A DNA stretch of 64,000 bases. It comes from Bailinhaonella thermotolerans. Lineage in GTDB: Bacteria; Actinomycetota; Actinomycetes; Streptosporangiales; Streptosporangiaceae. The notes beneath the pieces were generated by a model. That model was not told the DNA's origin, made no database searches, and worked only from the letters and a program-made list of their open reading frames with translations. The stretch is taken from contig NZ_QZEY01000019.1 in the NCBI RefSeq assembly GCF_003594875.1, positions 62,001 through 126,000 on the forward strand, read 5' to 3'. The number at the start of each line of letters is the position of its first letter. The first letter of the stretch is position 1. The translations under genes were made by a program, and so were the position numbers. This document shows positions 49,711-57,837 of this stretch, one piece after another.

Positions 49711-50976
49711 GTGCGCGTGGGAATCATTGGAGCCGGCATCAGCGGCCTGGTGACGGCCTGGCTGCTCGACGGGCACCACGAGGTGCTCGTCCTGGAGGAG
49801 CGGGAGCGCGTCGGCGGGAACCTCCGCTCGGTCTCGGTACGGCTGCCCGCCGGTGAGCTGAACGTCGATCTGGGGGTGCACAGCTTCTCCCGGGGCCTCT
49901 TCCCCGCCCACACGCGGCTGCTGGAGCTCCTCGGCCTGGTCGGGGACCACGTCGCCGAAGTCCCCATGTCCCTGACTCTCCGCCGCGCGGGGACATCGGA
50001 CCCCCTGCTGGTCACGCCGCACAGCCGTGACGCCGACGCCCCCGGCCGCCAGGTGCTCGGGCCCGCGTGGGAGGCCGTCGGCGCGATGCTCGAGCGGGGC
50101 GCGAAGTGGCGGGAGGAGGGCTTGAGCTGGGGCGAGCCGTACGCGTCACTGGTCGAGCCGCTGCCCGTCCCAGAGACGATCAAGCGGGATGTCCTCTACG
50201 CCTGGCCCGCGGCGTTGTTCTCCTGCTCCCTGGACCAGATGCGTGAGATGTCGGCCCGTGCGGTGCTGGAGTTCTACTTGGAGCCCGCGGAGCCGCCCCC
50301 CGGCGAGGCCGTCCGATGGCAGAACCTGCGCGGCGGCGCCGAGTCACTGGCCTGGGCGCTGGCGGCGGGCGCGAAGACCACCGACGTCCGCACGAACGCG
50401 GGACCGGAGCGGCTCCGCAGAGCGGGCGAGGGCTTCGAACTGGATGACCGCGCGGGTGGCCGGCACCGGGTGGACCACCTGGTGTTCGCCACTCCTCCCG
50501 ACATCACGCGGGAACTGCTGGCCCAGCTTGCCGGGACCGAGTCGCTCCGCGAGGCCCTGAGCGCGTTCACGTACGCCCCGATCGTCGTCGGAGCCCACAC
50601 CGACGCCTCCTGGATGCCGCCCAGGCGGGAGCAGTGGTCGACGGACAACGTGCTCGTGACGGAGGACGCGGCGGTCAGCACGAGGTGGTGCGGCCCCGCC
50701 CACGGCCTGCGCGTCTTCACCACGCGGCTGCCGGCCGGCCCCCTCCCCATGCGGGGGGTGCTCGCGCAGTCGTCCTTCCGGCAGATGCGTCCCACGCCCG
50801 CCGCGATGCTGGCCCGGGACCGCCTGACGCGCTTCCAGGGGGCCGGGAACGTGCACCTCGCGGGTGCCTACACACAGGGAGTGGACAGCCAGGAGAACGC
50901 CGTCCGCTCGGGGATCCGCGCCGCCGCGGACCTCGTGCCCGCGGACTCACCCCGCCTGACTGGGTTGACCGCGTGA
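49711..50976 (+). CDS. FAD-dependent amine-oxidase-like flavoprotein #2
   Basis: 421 residues from GTG 49711, chosen because GGAGGACGAC precedes it and it gives the family start V-G-I-I-G-A-G-I-S-G-L-V-T-A-W-L-L. E-R-E-R-V-G-G-N follows near residue 30 and V-H-L-A-G-A-Y-T-Q-G near the C-terminus. It parallels flavoprotein #1 throughout (F-S-R-G-L-F-P-A-H versus I-S-P-G-L-F-P-A-H; L-V-E-P-L-P-V-P in both), so the two arose by duplication and probably oxidise related or successive intermediates. A HisF-like gene follows after 50 nt. Confidence 0.86.
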   Translation: MRVGIIGAGISGLVTAWLLDGHHEVLVLEERERVGGNLRSVSVRLPAGELNVDLGVHSFSRGLFPAHTRLLELLGLVGDHVAEVPMSLTLRRAGTSDPLLVTPHSRDADAPGRQVLGPAWEAVGAMLERGAKWREEGLSWGEPYASLVEPLPVPETIKRDVLYAWPAALFSCSLDQMREMSARAVLEFYLEPAEPPPGEAVRWQNLRGGAESLAWALAAGAKTTDVRTNAGPERLRRAGEGFELDDRAGGRHRVDHLVFATPPDITRELLAQLAGTESLREALSAFTYAPIVVGAHTDASWMPPRREQWSTDNVLVTEDAAVSTRWCGPAHGLRVFTTRLPAGPLPMRGVLAQSSFRQMRPTPAAMLARDRLTRFQGAGNVHLAGAYTQGVDSQENAVRSGIRAAADLVPADSPRLTGLTA

Positions 50977-51026
50977 ACGTCCCGGCGGATGAGCGCGCGC
51001 CGGGCGCGCCCGGCGGTGGAGGAGCC

Positions 51027-51797
51027 ATGGATCAGGAGGCCCGGACGGGGCGGGCGCCGATCGTGCCCTGCCTGGAAGTGCGCGGGGGGAGGACGATCGA
51101 GCCGTCGGGCATCCCGGGGCTGAGCGATCCCCGCGACCCGGTCGAAATCACCGAGACGTACCGCCGTCAGGGCGCGGCGGCCGTCATCCTCGACATCGCC
51201 TACGACGGAGACGAGCACGGGCGGCTCTTGCGCATCCTCCCGCGCCTGGCCGCGGCCGCCCCGCGGCTCTGGGTCACGTTCGCCGACGGGCGCGCCCCTT
51301 CCGCCGCCGCGGCGGAGGCGATCCTCGCGGCCGGTGCCGAGGCCATCGGCTTCGGCACGACGGCCGTGGAGGATCCGCCCTTCGTCCGCGAGCTGGCCGC
51401 GCGGCACGGCTCCGAGCGGATCCTCGGGACACTGGACGTGCGCCGGGCCGGTCCGGGGCGGTGGGACGTGGTCACTCACGGAGGGGCGCGAAGCAGTGGC
51501 CTGGACGCCGTCTCCTGGGCCGGGGTCCTCGCCGGGCTGGGCGCCGGCACGCTCCTGCCCAACAGTCTCGACGGCGAGGAGGCCGGCGCGGGTTACGACC
51601 TGCCCCTCTACCGCGCCATCGCCGGTGTCGTGGACCTCCCGCTGATCGCCTCAGGCGGCGGTGCGAGACCGGAGCATCTGTGCGAGGGCCTGAAGCAGCC
51701 CAACGTCCGGTTCGCGGTGGTCAACAAGGCCACCCACACCGGCGCGATGTCCATCGCCCAGGCCCACGCCTACCTCCGCGACCGGGGTCTCGGCTAA
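51027..51797 (+). CDS. HisF-like TIM-barrel protein #3
   Basis: 256 residues from ATG 51027 (GGTGGAGGAG). Starts I-V-P-C-L-E-V-R-G-G-R-T-I-E: the first catalytic Asp of HisF is Glu here. The second position keeps Asp (G-T-L-D), the reverse of #1 and #2. Phosphate-binding A-S-G-G-G and a modified L-D-G-E-E-A-G-A-G-Y-D loop are present. It forms a two-gene unit with flavoprotein #2. Loss of different catalytic residues in each paralogue suggests division of labour. Confidence 0.83.
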   Translation: MDQEARTGRAPIVPCLEVRGGRTIEPSGIPGLSDPRDPVEITETYRRQGAAAVILDIAYDGDEHGRLLRILPRLAAAAPRLWVTFADGRAPSAAAAEAILAAGAEAIGFGTTAVEDPPFVRELAARHGSERILGTLDVRRAGPGRWDVVTHGGARSSGLDAVSWAGVLAGLGAGTLLPNSLDGEEAGAGYDLPLYRAIAGVVDLPLIASGGGARPEHLCEGLKQPNVRFAVVNKATHTGAMSIAQAHAYLRDRGLG

Positions 51798-51866
51798 CCG
51801 GGGAGGCCGGCACCGGGACCCGTACGGGCCACTCAACCTAAGGTGCCATCTGCAATAATGGACGAG

Positions 51867-51876
51867 TCCTATAGGA
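51867..51876. promoter_or_regulatory. Palindrome TCCTATAGGA, probable PadR operator
   Basis: A perfect 10-bp palindrome 24 nt before the ATG of PadR gene #1. A TCCTATAGGG match, preceded by the same AG, lies at 56353 before the FGE gene. Autoregulation by PadR proteins through short dyads is well known. Confidence 0.5.
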
Positions 51877-51900
51877 GAAGAATCGCTCGCACGGATCGTG

Positions 51901-52470
51901 ATGAAGTTCGACCACATCCTCCTCGCCCTGCTGGCGATGCGCCCGTGGACCGGCTATGACCTGCACAAGTGGATGAGGCAGGAAGGCAGGTACCTCCGGC
52001 CTGAATCCGACCAGAGCCAGATCTACCGGCTGCTGGCCCGGCTGGAGGAGCAGGGCTGGGCCACCCATGAGCTCGACGAGCGAGACGGCCGCCCTCACGC
52101 CAAGGTCTACAGGCTGACCGGCGAAGGGCGGGAGGAGGTGCTGCGGTGGGCGCGCTCGCCTTACGTGCCGTCCCCGCGGTTGCGGGATCCGGAGTTCACG
52201 GCCCGCTTCGTCTTCGCCGGCATGCTCGACCCCGCGGTCCTGCGCGACCTGCTGGTCACCGAGTTGGAGGCGCGCAAGGAGCAGGTGCGCCTCAACCGGG
52301 GCCGTGACCGGGCCCTCACCTTCGACGAGCCGCTCCCCGAGGTCGATCCGGACCGCGCTCGGCTGCTGTGGGACCTCGTGCACCAGCGCGGGATGGACCT
52401 GATCGACTCCTGGATCGAATGGCTCGAACAGACCCTGGCCCGACTCGACGACGAAGGGGTCACCCCGTGA
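51901..52470 (+). CDS. PadR-family transcriptional regulator #1
   Basis: 189 residues from ATG 51901 (GTG directly before it is the other option). The winged helix reads L-A-L-L-A-M-R-P-W-T-G-Y-D-L-H-K-W-M, Q-I-Y-R-L-L-A-R-L-E-E-Q-G-W and D-G-R-P-H-A-K-V-Y-R-L-T. The C-terminal half is the helical dimerisation domain of PadR subfamily 2. It is coupled to the hydrolase gene (GTGA overlap) and closely related to PadR #2 at 57274. Confidence 0.88.
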   Translation: MKFDHILLALLAMRPWTGYDLHKWMRQEGRYLRPESDQSQIYRLLARLEEQGWATHELDERDGRPHAKVYRLTGEGREEVLRWARSPYVPSPRLRDPEFTARFVFAGMLDPAVLRDLLVTELEARKEQVRLNRGRDRALTFDEPLPEVDPDRARLLWDLVHQRGMDLIDSWIEWLEQTLARLDDEGVTP

Positions 52471-53129
52471 CCATCCACGTGATCGCCCCCGGGGACCGGC
52501 CGGCGCGGGCCGCGATACTCCTCTTCCACGGCGGCGGCTGGGTGCAGGGCTCGCCCGAGCAGTTCTTCCCCCAGTGCCGGGCCATGGCCCAGCGGGGGAT
52601 CCTGGCCGCGAGCGGCGTTTACCGCCTGGTCGGCGGAGGGGCCGATTCACCGGCCGACTGCCTGGCGGACGCTCGTGCGGCGATCAGCGAGTTCCAGGGG
52701 ATCGCCGCCTCCCACGGGCTCGGCGAGGTGGCCGTCGGCGGGGGTTCGGCGGGCGGCCAGCTCGCGCTGGCCGCCACGCTGATCGACCCCGTGGGTCCGG
52801 CGCCGTCACGGCTCGTCCTGTTCAACCCCGTCGTCGATCTGTGCTGCGGCTTCGACGCCGGGCTGCTCGCCCTGGTCGGGCTCACCCCGCGGCAGGCCGC
52901 CGCGCTGTCGCCCGCCCACCACGCCCAGTCCGGTCTGCCTCCAACCCTGATCTTCCACGGGACGGCCGACCGCCTCGCGCCGATCTCCGCGGTACGGGAT
53001 CTTTGTACGGCTACCGGGGCGCGGCTGGTCGAGTTCGAAGGCGCCGAACACGGATTCTTCAACGTCAGTCCGTACTACGAGCAGACTCTGGACCGGATGG
53101 CGGCCTTCCTGCTCGGCCCCGGCGAGTAG
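52467..53129 (+). CDS. Alpha/beta hydrolase, HSL/esterase type
   Basis: 220 residues from GTG 52467, overlapping the PadR stop. F-H-G-G-G-W supplies the oxyanion hole, G-G-G-S-A-G-G the nucleophile Ser, H-G-T-A-D-R-L the Asp and A-E-H-G-F-F-N the His. No signal peptide. Probable cytosolic carboxylesterase, perhaps deacylating sugars imported by the neighbouring permeases, since its regulator shares an operator motif with the sulfatase region. Confidence 0.85.
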   Translation: MTIHVIAPGDRPARAAILLFHGGGWVQGSPEQFFPQCRAMAQRGILAASGVYRLVGGGADSPADCLADARAAISEFQGIAASHGLGEVAVGGGSAGGQLALAATLIDPVGPAPSRLVLFNPVVDLCCGFDAGLLALVGLTPRQAAALSPAHHAQSGLPPTLIFHGTADRLAPISAVRDLCTATGARLVEFEGAEHGFFNVSPYYEQTLDRMAAFLLGPGE

Positions 53130-53224
53130 CCGCCGCTCGGGCCTCCGCCGAAGGCCGCCGCGCGGCCCGCCCGGTCTCCGCCATCCCCGGCGGGGAATCG
53201 GGTCCGGACGAGGCGGTCAGCGGA

Positions 53225-54533
53225 TCATGCGTCGTGCAGGGCCCGCTCCCGCCTGGCGTCGAGCTCGCTCTGCATCCGCGCGGCGTCCCTGGCGTACGTC
53301 CGATAGAGGAGGGTCAGGAACAGGCCGTTGACCACCATCAGGACGACCAGCGCGAGGAGGAACACGGTCTTGAGGCCAAGCGCCGCGCTCAGGAATCCGG
53401 CGCCCAGGCTGTAGACCGCCCACGCGATCGCCTCGAAGATCGAGACGTAGAGGACGAAGGCCGCGCCGCGCATCTCCGGGGGGGGTCACCGCCATGACCA
53501 TCGGCCGGTTGATCCCCGGATTGAGGCCCTGCACGAGCGCCATCAGCCCGAAGAAGGCGCCGAACAACCAGATCGAGCCCCAGTCGAACTGCGTGCCCAC
53601 GAGCGCGGCGCCGGCGAAGGCGAACTGCGCCGCCTGCAGCACGGCGACCAGGCCGTTGCGGGGGCTGTGCCGTTGCGCCCATGCGCTGAGCGGCCCGCTG
53701 AGCAGGTTCCCGACGAAGACACCGATGCCGGCGGGTAGCAGCACGATCGAGGCGACCTCGGTGCTGAAGCCGTACACATCGACCAGGAAGACCACGCCGA
53801 AGGCGAGGACGAGCAGGTGCCCGGAGAGCAGGCGGGAGCCCAGCAGGATCAGGAAGGTGGGGATGCGCAGCAGCGCGACCGTCTTGGCCCAGGTGAGCTG
53901 GGAGTGCTTGGCCCTGGTGGCCCGATCGATGTCGGCGAGCTGCCGTTCCGAGGCGCCGACGCCCGGGTCGTCGAACCAGATCCAGATGGCCGCGCCGAGC
54001 AGCATGTTGAAGGCGCCGATGCCCCACATGCCCCAGCGCCAGCCGTCGTCGACCCCGGCCAGCTGCCCCTTGAGCGGCCCGATCACCGAGGTGAACAGCG
54101 CGATCCCGCCGTAGAGCAGGCCGACCGCCTTGCCGCGGGTGTTGTCGGCGAACAGGTCGCCGATGATCTCGGTGATGATCGGCGCGGCGGCGGCGTTGCC
54201 GGCGGCGAGGATGGTGTAGAAGATCAGCAGCTGAACGAAGTCCTGGGAGAATCCGGCGGCGATGCCCCAGATTCCCCACAGGCCCGTGGCGAAGGCGAGC
54301 ACCCCCTTGCGCGACCACCGGTTGGCCGCCCACACCCAGGCGGGTGCGGTGAACACACCGACGATCTTGCTGGCGGCGGTGAGGATGCCCAGGGCGTCCA
54401 GCGACAGGCCGAGTGACTGCCTGATCACCGGGAACAGGCCGGTGACCATGCCGGCCTCGGTGTTGTCGACCACCATGCCGCCGCCGAGCAGCGCCAGCTT
54501 CCGCCACCGGCCGGGGACCGGGCCCGCGGTCAT
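53225..54533 (-). CDS. MFS permease, frameshifted in a G8/C8 tract
   Basis: From ATG 54533 the protein has G-G-G-M-V-V-D-N-T-E-A-G, motif-A-like loops and about 12 hydrophobic helices, typical of MFS sugar-phosphate or organic-anion permeases. Near 53478-53485 the coding strand has eight Cs. Read as written, helix 11 is lost into an Arg-rich tail ending at 53217; with seven Cs the frame continues M-A-V-T-P-P-E-M-R-G-A-A-F-V-L-Y and ends properly at 53225. This may be a sequencing error, slippage-based switching or a recent mutation. The gene overlaps the sulfatase by 4 nt, so it is likely the importer or exporter of its substrate. Confidence 0.8.
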
Positions 54534-56278
54534 GCGGGCAGCTCGGCGAGCTCGGCCGCGATCGCGCGCAGCGCCGCGGTCGGAACCAGCGCGCCCGCCA
54601 TGGCCGCGAGGTCGATCAGTGGAGTGCCAGCGACGAGCTGCAGCATCTCGGAGTCGAGCAGGCCGGGCAGGTGGGCGCGGAGCACCTCAGCCGCGCGTGG
54701 GTCGGCGACCAGGGCCTTGATCGGCGTTCGCAGCAGCGGGAAGTCGCTCAGGTCGGGCAGCGGCTCCGCGGCCCTCCGGGCCTGCTCGCGCTGGGCTCGG
54801 ACGAGGAGGTGCTCCTCGGTGACCTTCCCCGTGGACGGCAGGCCGAGCCGTTCGAACTGGCTCGGCGGAGCCTCGTTGTCCCTCATCAGCTCCACCAGCA
54901 GCGCGGCCATGCGCAGTTCGACGTCGTCGTCGGCGATCGGGTCGAGCTGTTCGGGATCGGCTTTCAGGTCGAACAGCAGCGTGCCGTGGTGGAAGGGGTT
55001 GAGGAGGGTGCGGCCCTTGATCAGGAGCGTCCGCACGCCCTTGGTGAAGGAGAACGGTTCGGCCAGTTCCAGGTCGGCCAGTTCGGCGGGCGAGAAGCGG
55101 TTCTTCATGTGGGTGGGCATCAGCGTGTGCTCCAGCAACGGCGCGTTGGCGGCGGTCGCGGGGGCGCGCATGTAGACGTGGCGGCCGTCGGTGACGTTGA
55201 CGTGCCCGCCGTGGATGCCGAAGAGGGCCGCCTCCCTGCGCCGGTCACCGTTCAGCGGAAGCCCCTGCATGTCGGCGGGGATGGCCACGCCGAAGTACTC
55301 CAGCAATGTCGGGGCCAGGTCGATCGTCTGCACCAGCGCGTCATCGCGGTCGCCGGCCCGTCCGTCGCGCGGATCCCACACGAACAGCGGCAGGTGGACC
55401 AGTTCGTTGTACCAGGGCTGCACGCTCTTCCCCCACCAGCCCTTCTCGCCGAGCAGCAGGCCGTGGTCGGTGTTGACGATCAGCAGCGTGTCCTCCCACA
55501 GGCCGTGCTCGTCCATGGCGTCCAGGACCCGGCCTAGGGAGTGGTCGCACATCGACAGCAGCGCGGCGTACTCGTAGCGCGCGTGCCGTACCTGCTCGTC
55601 GGTCTCGACGACGCGCTTGTAGTCGGGCCAGTCGAAGTGCGGGCCGTCGTAGTCGTGGGGGTAGAGGTCCTTGTAGCGCTTGTGGCTGAAGAACGGCTCG
55701 TGCGGGTCGAACGTCTCGATCTGGACGAACCAGTTGTCCTGGGCGTGGTTGGTCCGGATGAATTCCAGGCCGGCGTCGAACGTGCGGGTCTGGGAGTGCA
55801 GGTCCTCCGTCGGCATGTGCTGCCGGTTGGCCCAGTCCTGCCGGTAGGAGGGCATCCGCACCCGCTTGAGGTTCTCGGGCATCTCCGGGTCGGCGACCTG
55901 GCCCTTCCACGGATCGCCCTCCTGCCCGCGGATGAACTCCCAGGTGCTGTAACGGCCGTGGTAGGTCGCGCCCCCGTCCTCCCAGTAGTGCGGATGGTCG
56001 CTGGCCAGGTGGGTGTGCACGCCGTTCCGCTTGAGCAGCTCCGGCATGGAGTCGTCGAACGGCTCGAGCGGCCCCCAGCTGCGATGCAGGAAGTTGTAGC
56101 GGCCGGTGTGGAGCTCGCGGCGCGCCGGCATGCAGGGCATCGACCCCGCGTAGGCGTTGTCGAAGGTCACGGCCCGCGCCGCGAGACGGGCGAAGTTGGG
56201 CGCGTGGATCCAGTCGCCTCCGTACGGCGGCAGCATGTGCCGGTTGAGACTGTCGAACATGACCATGATCGCTTTCAT
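54530..56278 (-). CDS. Cys-type sulfatase #1
   Basis: 582 residues from ATG 56278 (GGAGGATCGCG). The sulfatase signature is C49-M-P-A-R in S-M-P-C-M-P-A-R-R-E-L-H-T-G-R. Cys49 must be converted to formylglycine, and the required enzyme is encoded divergently next door. Metal ligands are visible in M-F-D-S-L near the start and N-T-D-H-G later. There is no signal peptide, so it works on imported substrates, or formylglycine formation and folding occur before export. Substrate unknown; the PL8 remnant and GH3 gene suggest a sulfated glycan. Confidence 0.92.
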   Translation of the reverse strand: MKAIMVMFDSLNRHMLPPYGGDWIHAPNFARLAARAVTFDNAYAGSMPCMPARRELHTGRYNFLHRSWGPLEPFDDSMPELLKRNGVHTHLASDHPHYWEDGGATYHGRYSTWEFIRGQEGDPWKGQVADPEMPENLKRVRMPSYRQDWANRQHMPTEDLHSQTRTFDAGLEFIRTNHAQDNWFVQIETFDPHEPFFSHKRYKDLYPHDYDGPHFDWPDYKRVVETDEQVRHARYEYAALLSMCDHSLGRVLDAMDEHGLWEDTLLIVNTDHGLLLGEKGWWGKSVQPWYNELVHLPLFVWDPRDGRAGDRDDALVQTIDLAPTLLEYFGVAIPADMQGLPLNGDRRREAALFGIHGGHVNVTDGRHVYMRAPATAANAPLLEHTLMPTHMKNRFSPAELADLELAEPFSFTKGVRTLLIKGRTLLNPFHHGTLLFDLKADPEQLDPIADDDVELRMAALLVELMRDNEAPPSQFERLGLPSTGKVTEEHLLVRAQREQARRAAEPLPDLSDFPLLRTPIKALVADPRAAEVLRAHLPGLLDSEMLQLVAGTPLIDLAAMAGALVPTAALRAIAAELAELPA

Positions 56279-56310
56279 CGCGATCCTCCAGCAGAGCTTT
56301 GTTCGGCGTG

Positions 56311-56328
56311 ATATGAGATACTTCATAT
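56311..56328. promoter_or_regulatory. Inverted repeat ATATGA-N6-TCATAT in the sulfatase/FGE control region
   Basis: A perfect 6-6-6 dyad in the 91-nt gap between divergent sulfatase #1 and FGE genes, in the local A/T-rich stretch; a likely repressor site. Confidence 0.5.
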
Positions 56329-56352
56329 GTTCTTAGGAAACTATGGGTCAAG

Positions 56353-56362
56353 TCCTATAGGG
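56353..56362. promoter_or_regulatory. TCCTATAGGG site before the FGE gene
   Basis: Nine of ten bases match the palindrome at 51867-51876, and the site overlaps the AGGGAG ribosome site of the FGE gene, so binding could block both transcription and translation. A degenerate version (TTCCTAGGTACATAGG) lies at 57251-57266 before PadR #2. Confidence 0.45.
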
Positions 56363-56369
56363 AGCCGAT

Positions 56370-57257
56370 ATGCGTGAGCCGAGGCCCTGCTGCGCGCCGC
56401 CGGGACCCGGCGGCCTCCCCGTGGCGCCGGATCCGCCCCCGTCCGCCGCCGAAAGCGATCTCGACGGCATGATCGCGCTCCCGGGCGGCGAGTTCCTCAT
56501 GGGCTCCGACGACGCCGAGGGCTTCCCCGAGGACGGCGAGGGACCGGTGCGGCCGGTGCGGGTCGAGCCGTTCCTCATCGACGCCTGCGCCGTCAGCAAC
56601 GCCAGGTTCGCGGCGTTCGTCGAGGCCACCGGCTATGTCACCGAGGCCGAGCGCATCGGCTGGTCGTACGTGTTCGCCGGGTTCCTGCCATCCTCGCTGC
56701 GCCGGGCCTCGCCGCGGCCGGAGAGCACCCCCTGGTGGTGCGGGGTCACGGGGGCGCGCTGGGACCGGCCGGAAGGCCCGGGCAGCGACCTGGACGGCCG
56801 CGGCGACCACCCCGTCGTGCACGTCTCGTGGAACGACGCCCAGGCCTACTGCCGCTGGGCCGGCAAGCGACTGCCCACGGAGGCCGAGTGGGAGTACGCC
56901 GCACGCGGGGGCCTGGAGCAGCGGCGATACCCATGGGGGGACGAGCTCGACCCGGACGGGGAATACCGCTGCAACATCTGGCGCGGCCGGTTCCCCGTGA
57001 AGAACACCGCGGCCGACGGCTACCGGGGCACCGCGCCCGTCGACGCCTTCCCGCCCAACGGGTTCGGGCTGTACAACACCTCCGGCAACGTCTGGGAGTG
57101 GTGCGCCGACGCCTGGGGCTCATCCCGGGTCATCAGGGGCGGCTCGTACCTGTGCCACGAGTCGTACTGCAACCGCTACCGGGTGGCCGCGCGCAGCGCC
57201 AACACGGCGGACGCCGCCAGCGGACACGCGGGCTTCCGTTGTGCGCTAAGTTCCTAG
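56370..57257 (+). CDS. Formylglycine-generating enzyme (sulfatase-modifying factor)
   Basis: 295 residues from ATG 56370. FGE-sulfatase fold motifs: G-G-E-F-L-M-G-S-D near residue 40, H-V-S-W-N-D-A-Q-A-Y-C-R-W near 155, R-L-P-T-E-A-E-W-E-Y-A-A-R-G-G, P-W-G-D and G-N-V-W-E-W. The copper-binding Cys pair of true FGEs is present as Cys262 and Cys267 (L-C-H-E-S-Y-C-N-R-Y-R), so it should be an aerobic O2-dependent oxidase of Cys-type sulfatases. It lies between two such sulfatase genes. Confidence 0.93.
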   Translation: MREPRPCCAPPGPGGLPVAPDPPPSAAESDLDGMIALPGGEFLMGSDDAEGFPEDGEGPVRPVRVEPFLIDACAVSNARFAAFVEATGYVTEAERIGWSYVFAGFLPSSLRRASPRPESTPWWCGVTGARWDRPEGPGSDLDGRGDHPVVHVSWNDAQAYCRWAGKRLPTEAEWEYAARGGLEQRRYPWGDELDPDGEYRCNIWRGRFPVKNTAADGYRGTAPVDAFPPNGFGLYNTSGNVWEWCADAWGSSRVIRGGSYLCHESYCNRYRVAARSANTADAASGHAGFRCALSS

Positions 57258-57273
57258 GTACATAGGTGAGATC

Positions 57274-57837
57274 ATGCATATCGACTACGTCATCCTCGGG
57301 ATGCTCGCCCTGCGCCGCTTCGCCGGCTACGACCTGCGCCGGTGGATGGAGGGGCCGGGCCGTTACATCGGCTTCCGCGTCCAGCTCCCGCACATCTACC
57401 GGCGCCTGGCCGCCCTGGTGGAGAAGGGCTGGGTCGAGTTCGACGTCGACCCGCGTGACGGCCGCCCCGACGCCAAGATCTACCGGCTGACGGAAGCCGG
57501 AAAGCAGGCGTTGCTGGACTGGGCCCGCTCGCCGTACGAGCCGTCCTCACGGCCCATGGACCCCGACTTCAAGATCCGCTTCGTCTTCGGCGGCCAGCTC
57601 GATCCGGAGATCGCCATCTCCGTCGTGCGGACCGAGCTGGAGTACCGCCAGAAACACGACCTGAACCCCACCTTCGCCCTGTTCGAGTCGCAGGAGGCGG
57701 AGATCCCCGAGCTCGATCCCGCCTGGGCGAGGCAGATCCACACCCTGGCGCACGAGCACGGCTACGCCTCCACCGCCTCCTACGTTGCCTGGCTCCAGCT
57801 CACCCTCAACCGTCTCGAAGCGAGCAGAAGGTCCTGA
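57274..57837 (+). CDS. PadR-family transcriptional regulator #2
   Basis: 187 residues from ATG 57274. Winged helix L-G-M-L-A-L-R-R-F-A-G-Y-D-L-R-R-W-M and H-I-Y-R-R-L-A-A-L-V-E-K-G-W, D-G-R-P-D-A-K-I-Y-R-L-T. Its overall layout equals PadR #1. Lying 16 nt after the FGE gene and abutting sulfatase #2, it is the likely local repressor, relieved by a glycan breakdown product. Confidence 0.88.
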   Translation: MHIDYVILGMLALRRFAGYDLRRWMEGPGRYIGFRVQLPHIYRRLAALVEKGWVEFDVDPRDGRPDAKIYRLTEAGKQALLDWARSPYEPSSRPMDPDFKIRFVFGGQLDPEIAISVVRTELEYRQKHDLNPTFALFESQEAEIPELDPAWARQIHTLAHEHGYASTASYVAWLQLTLNRLEASRRS

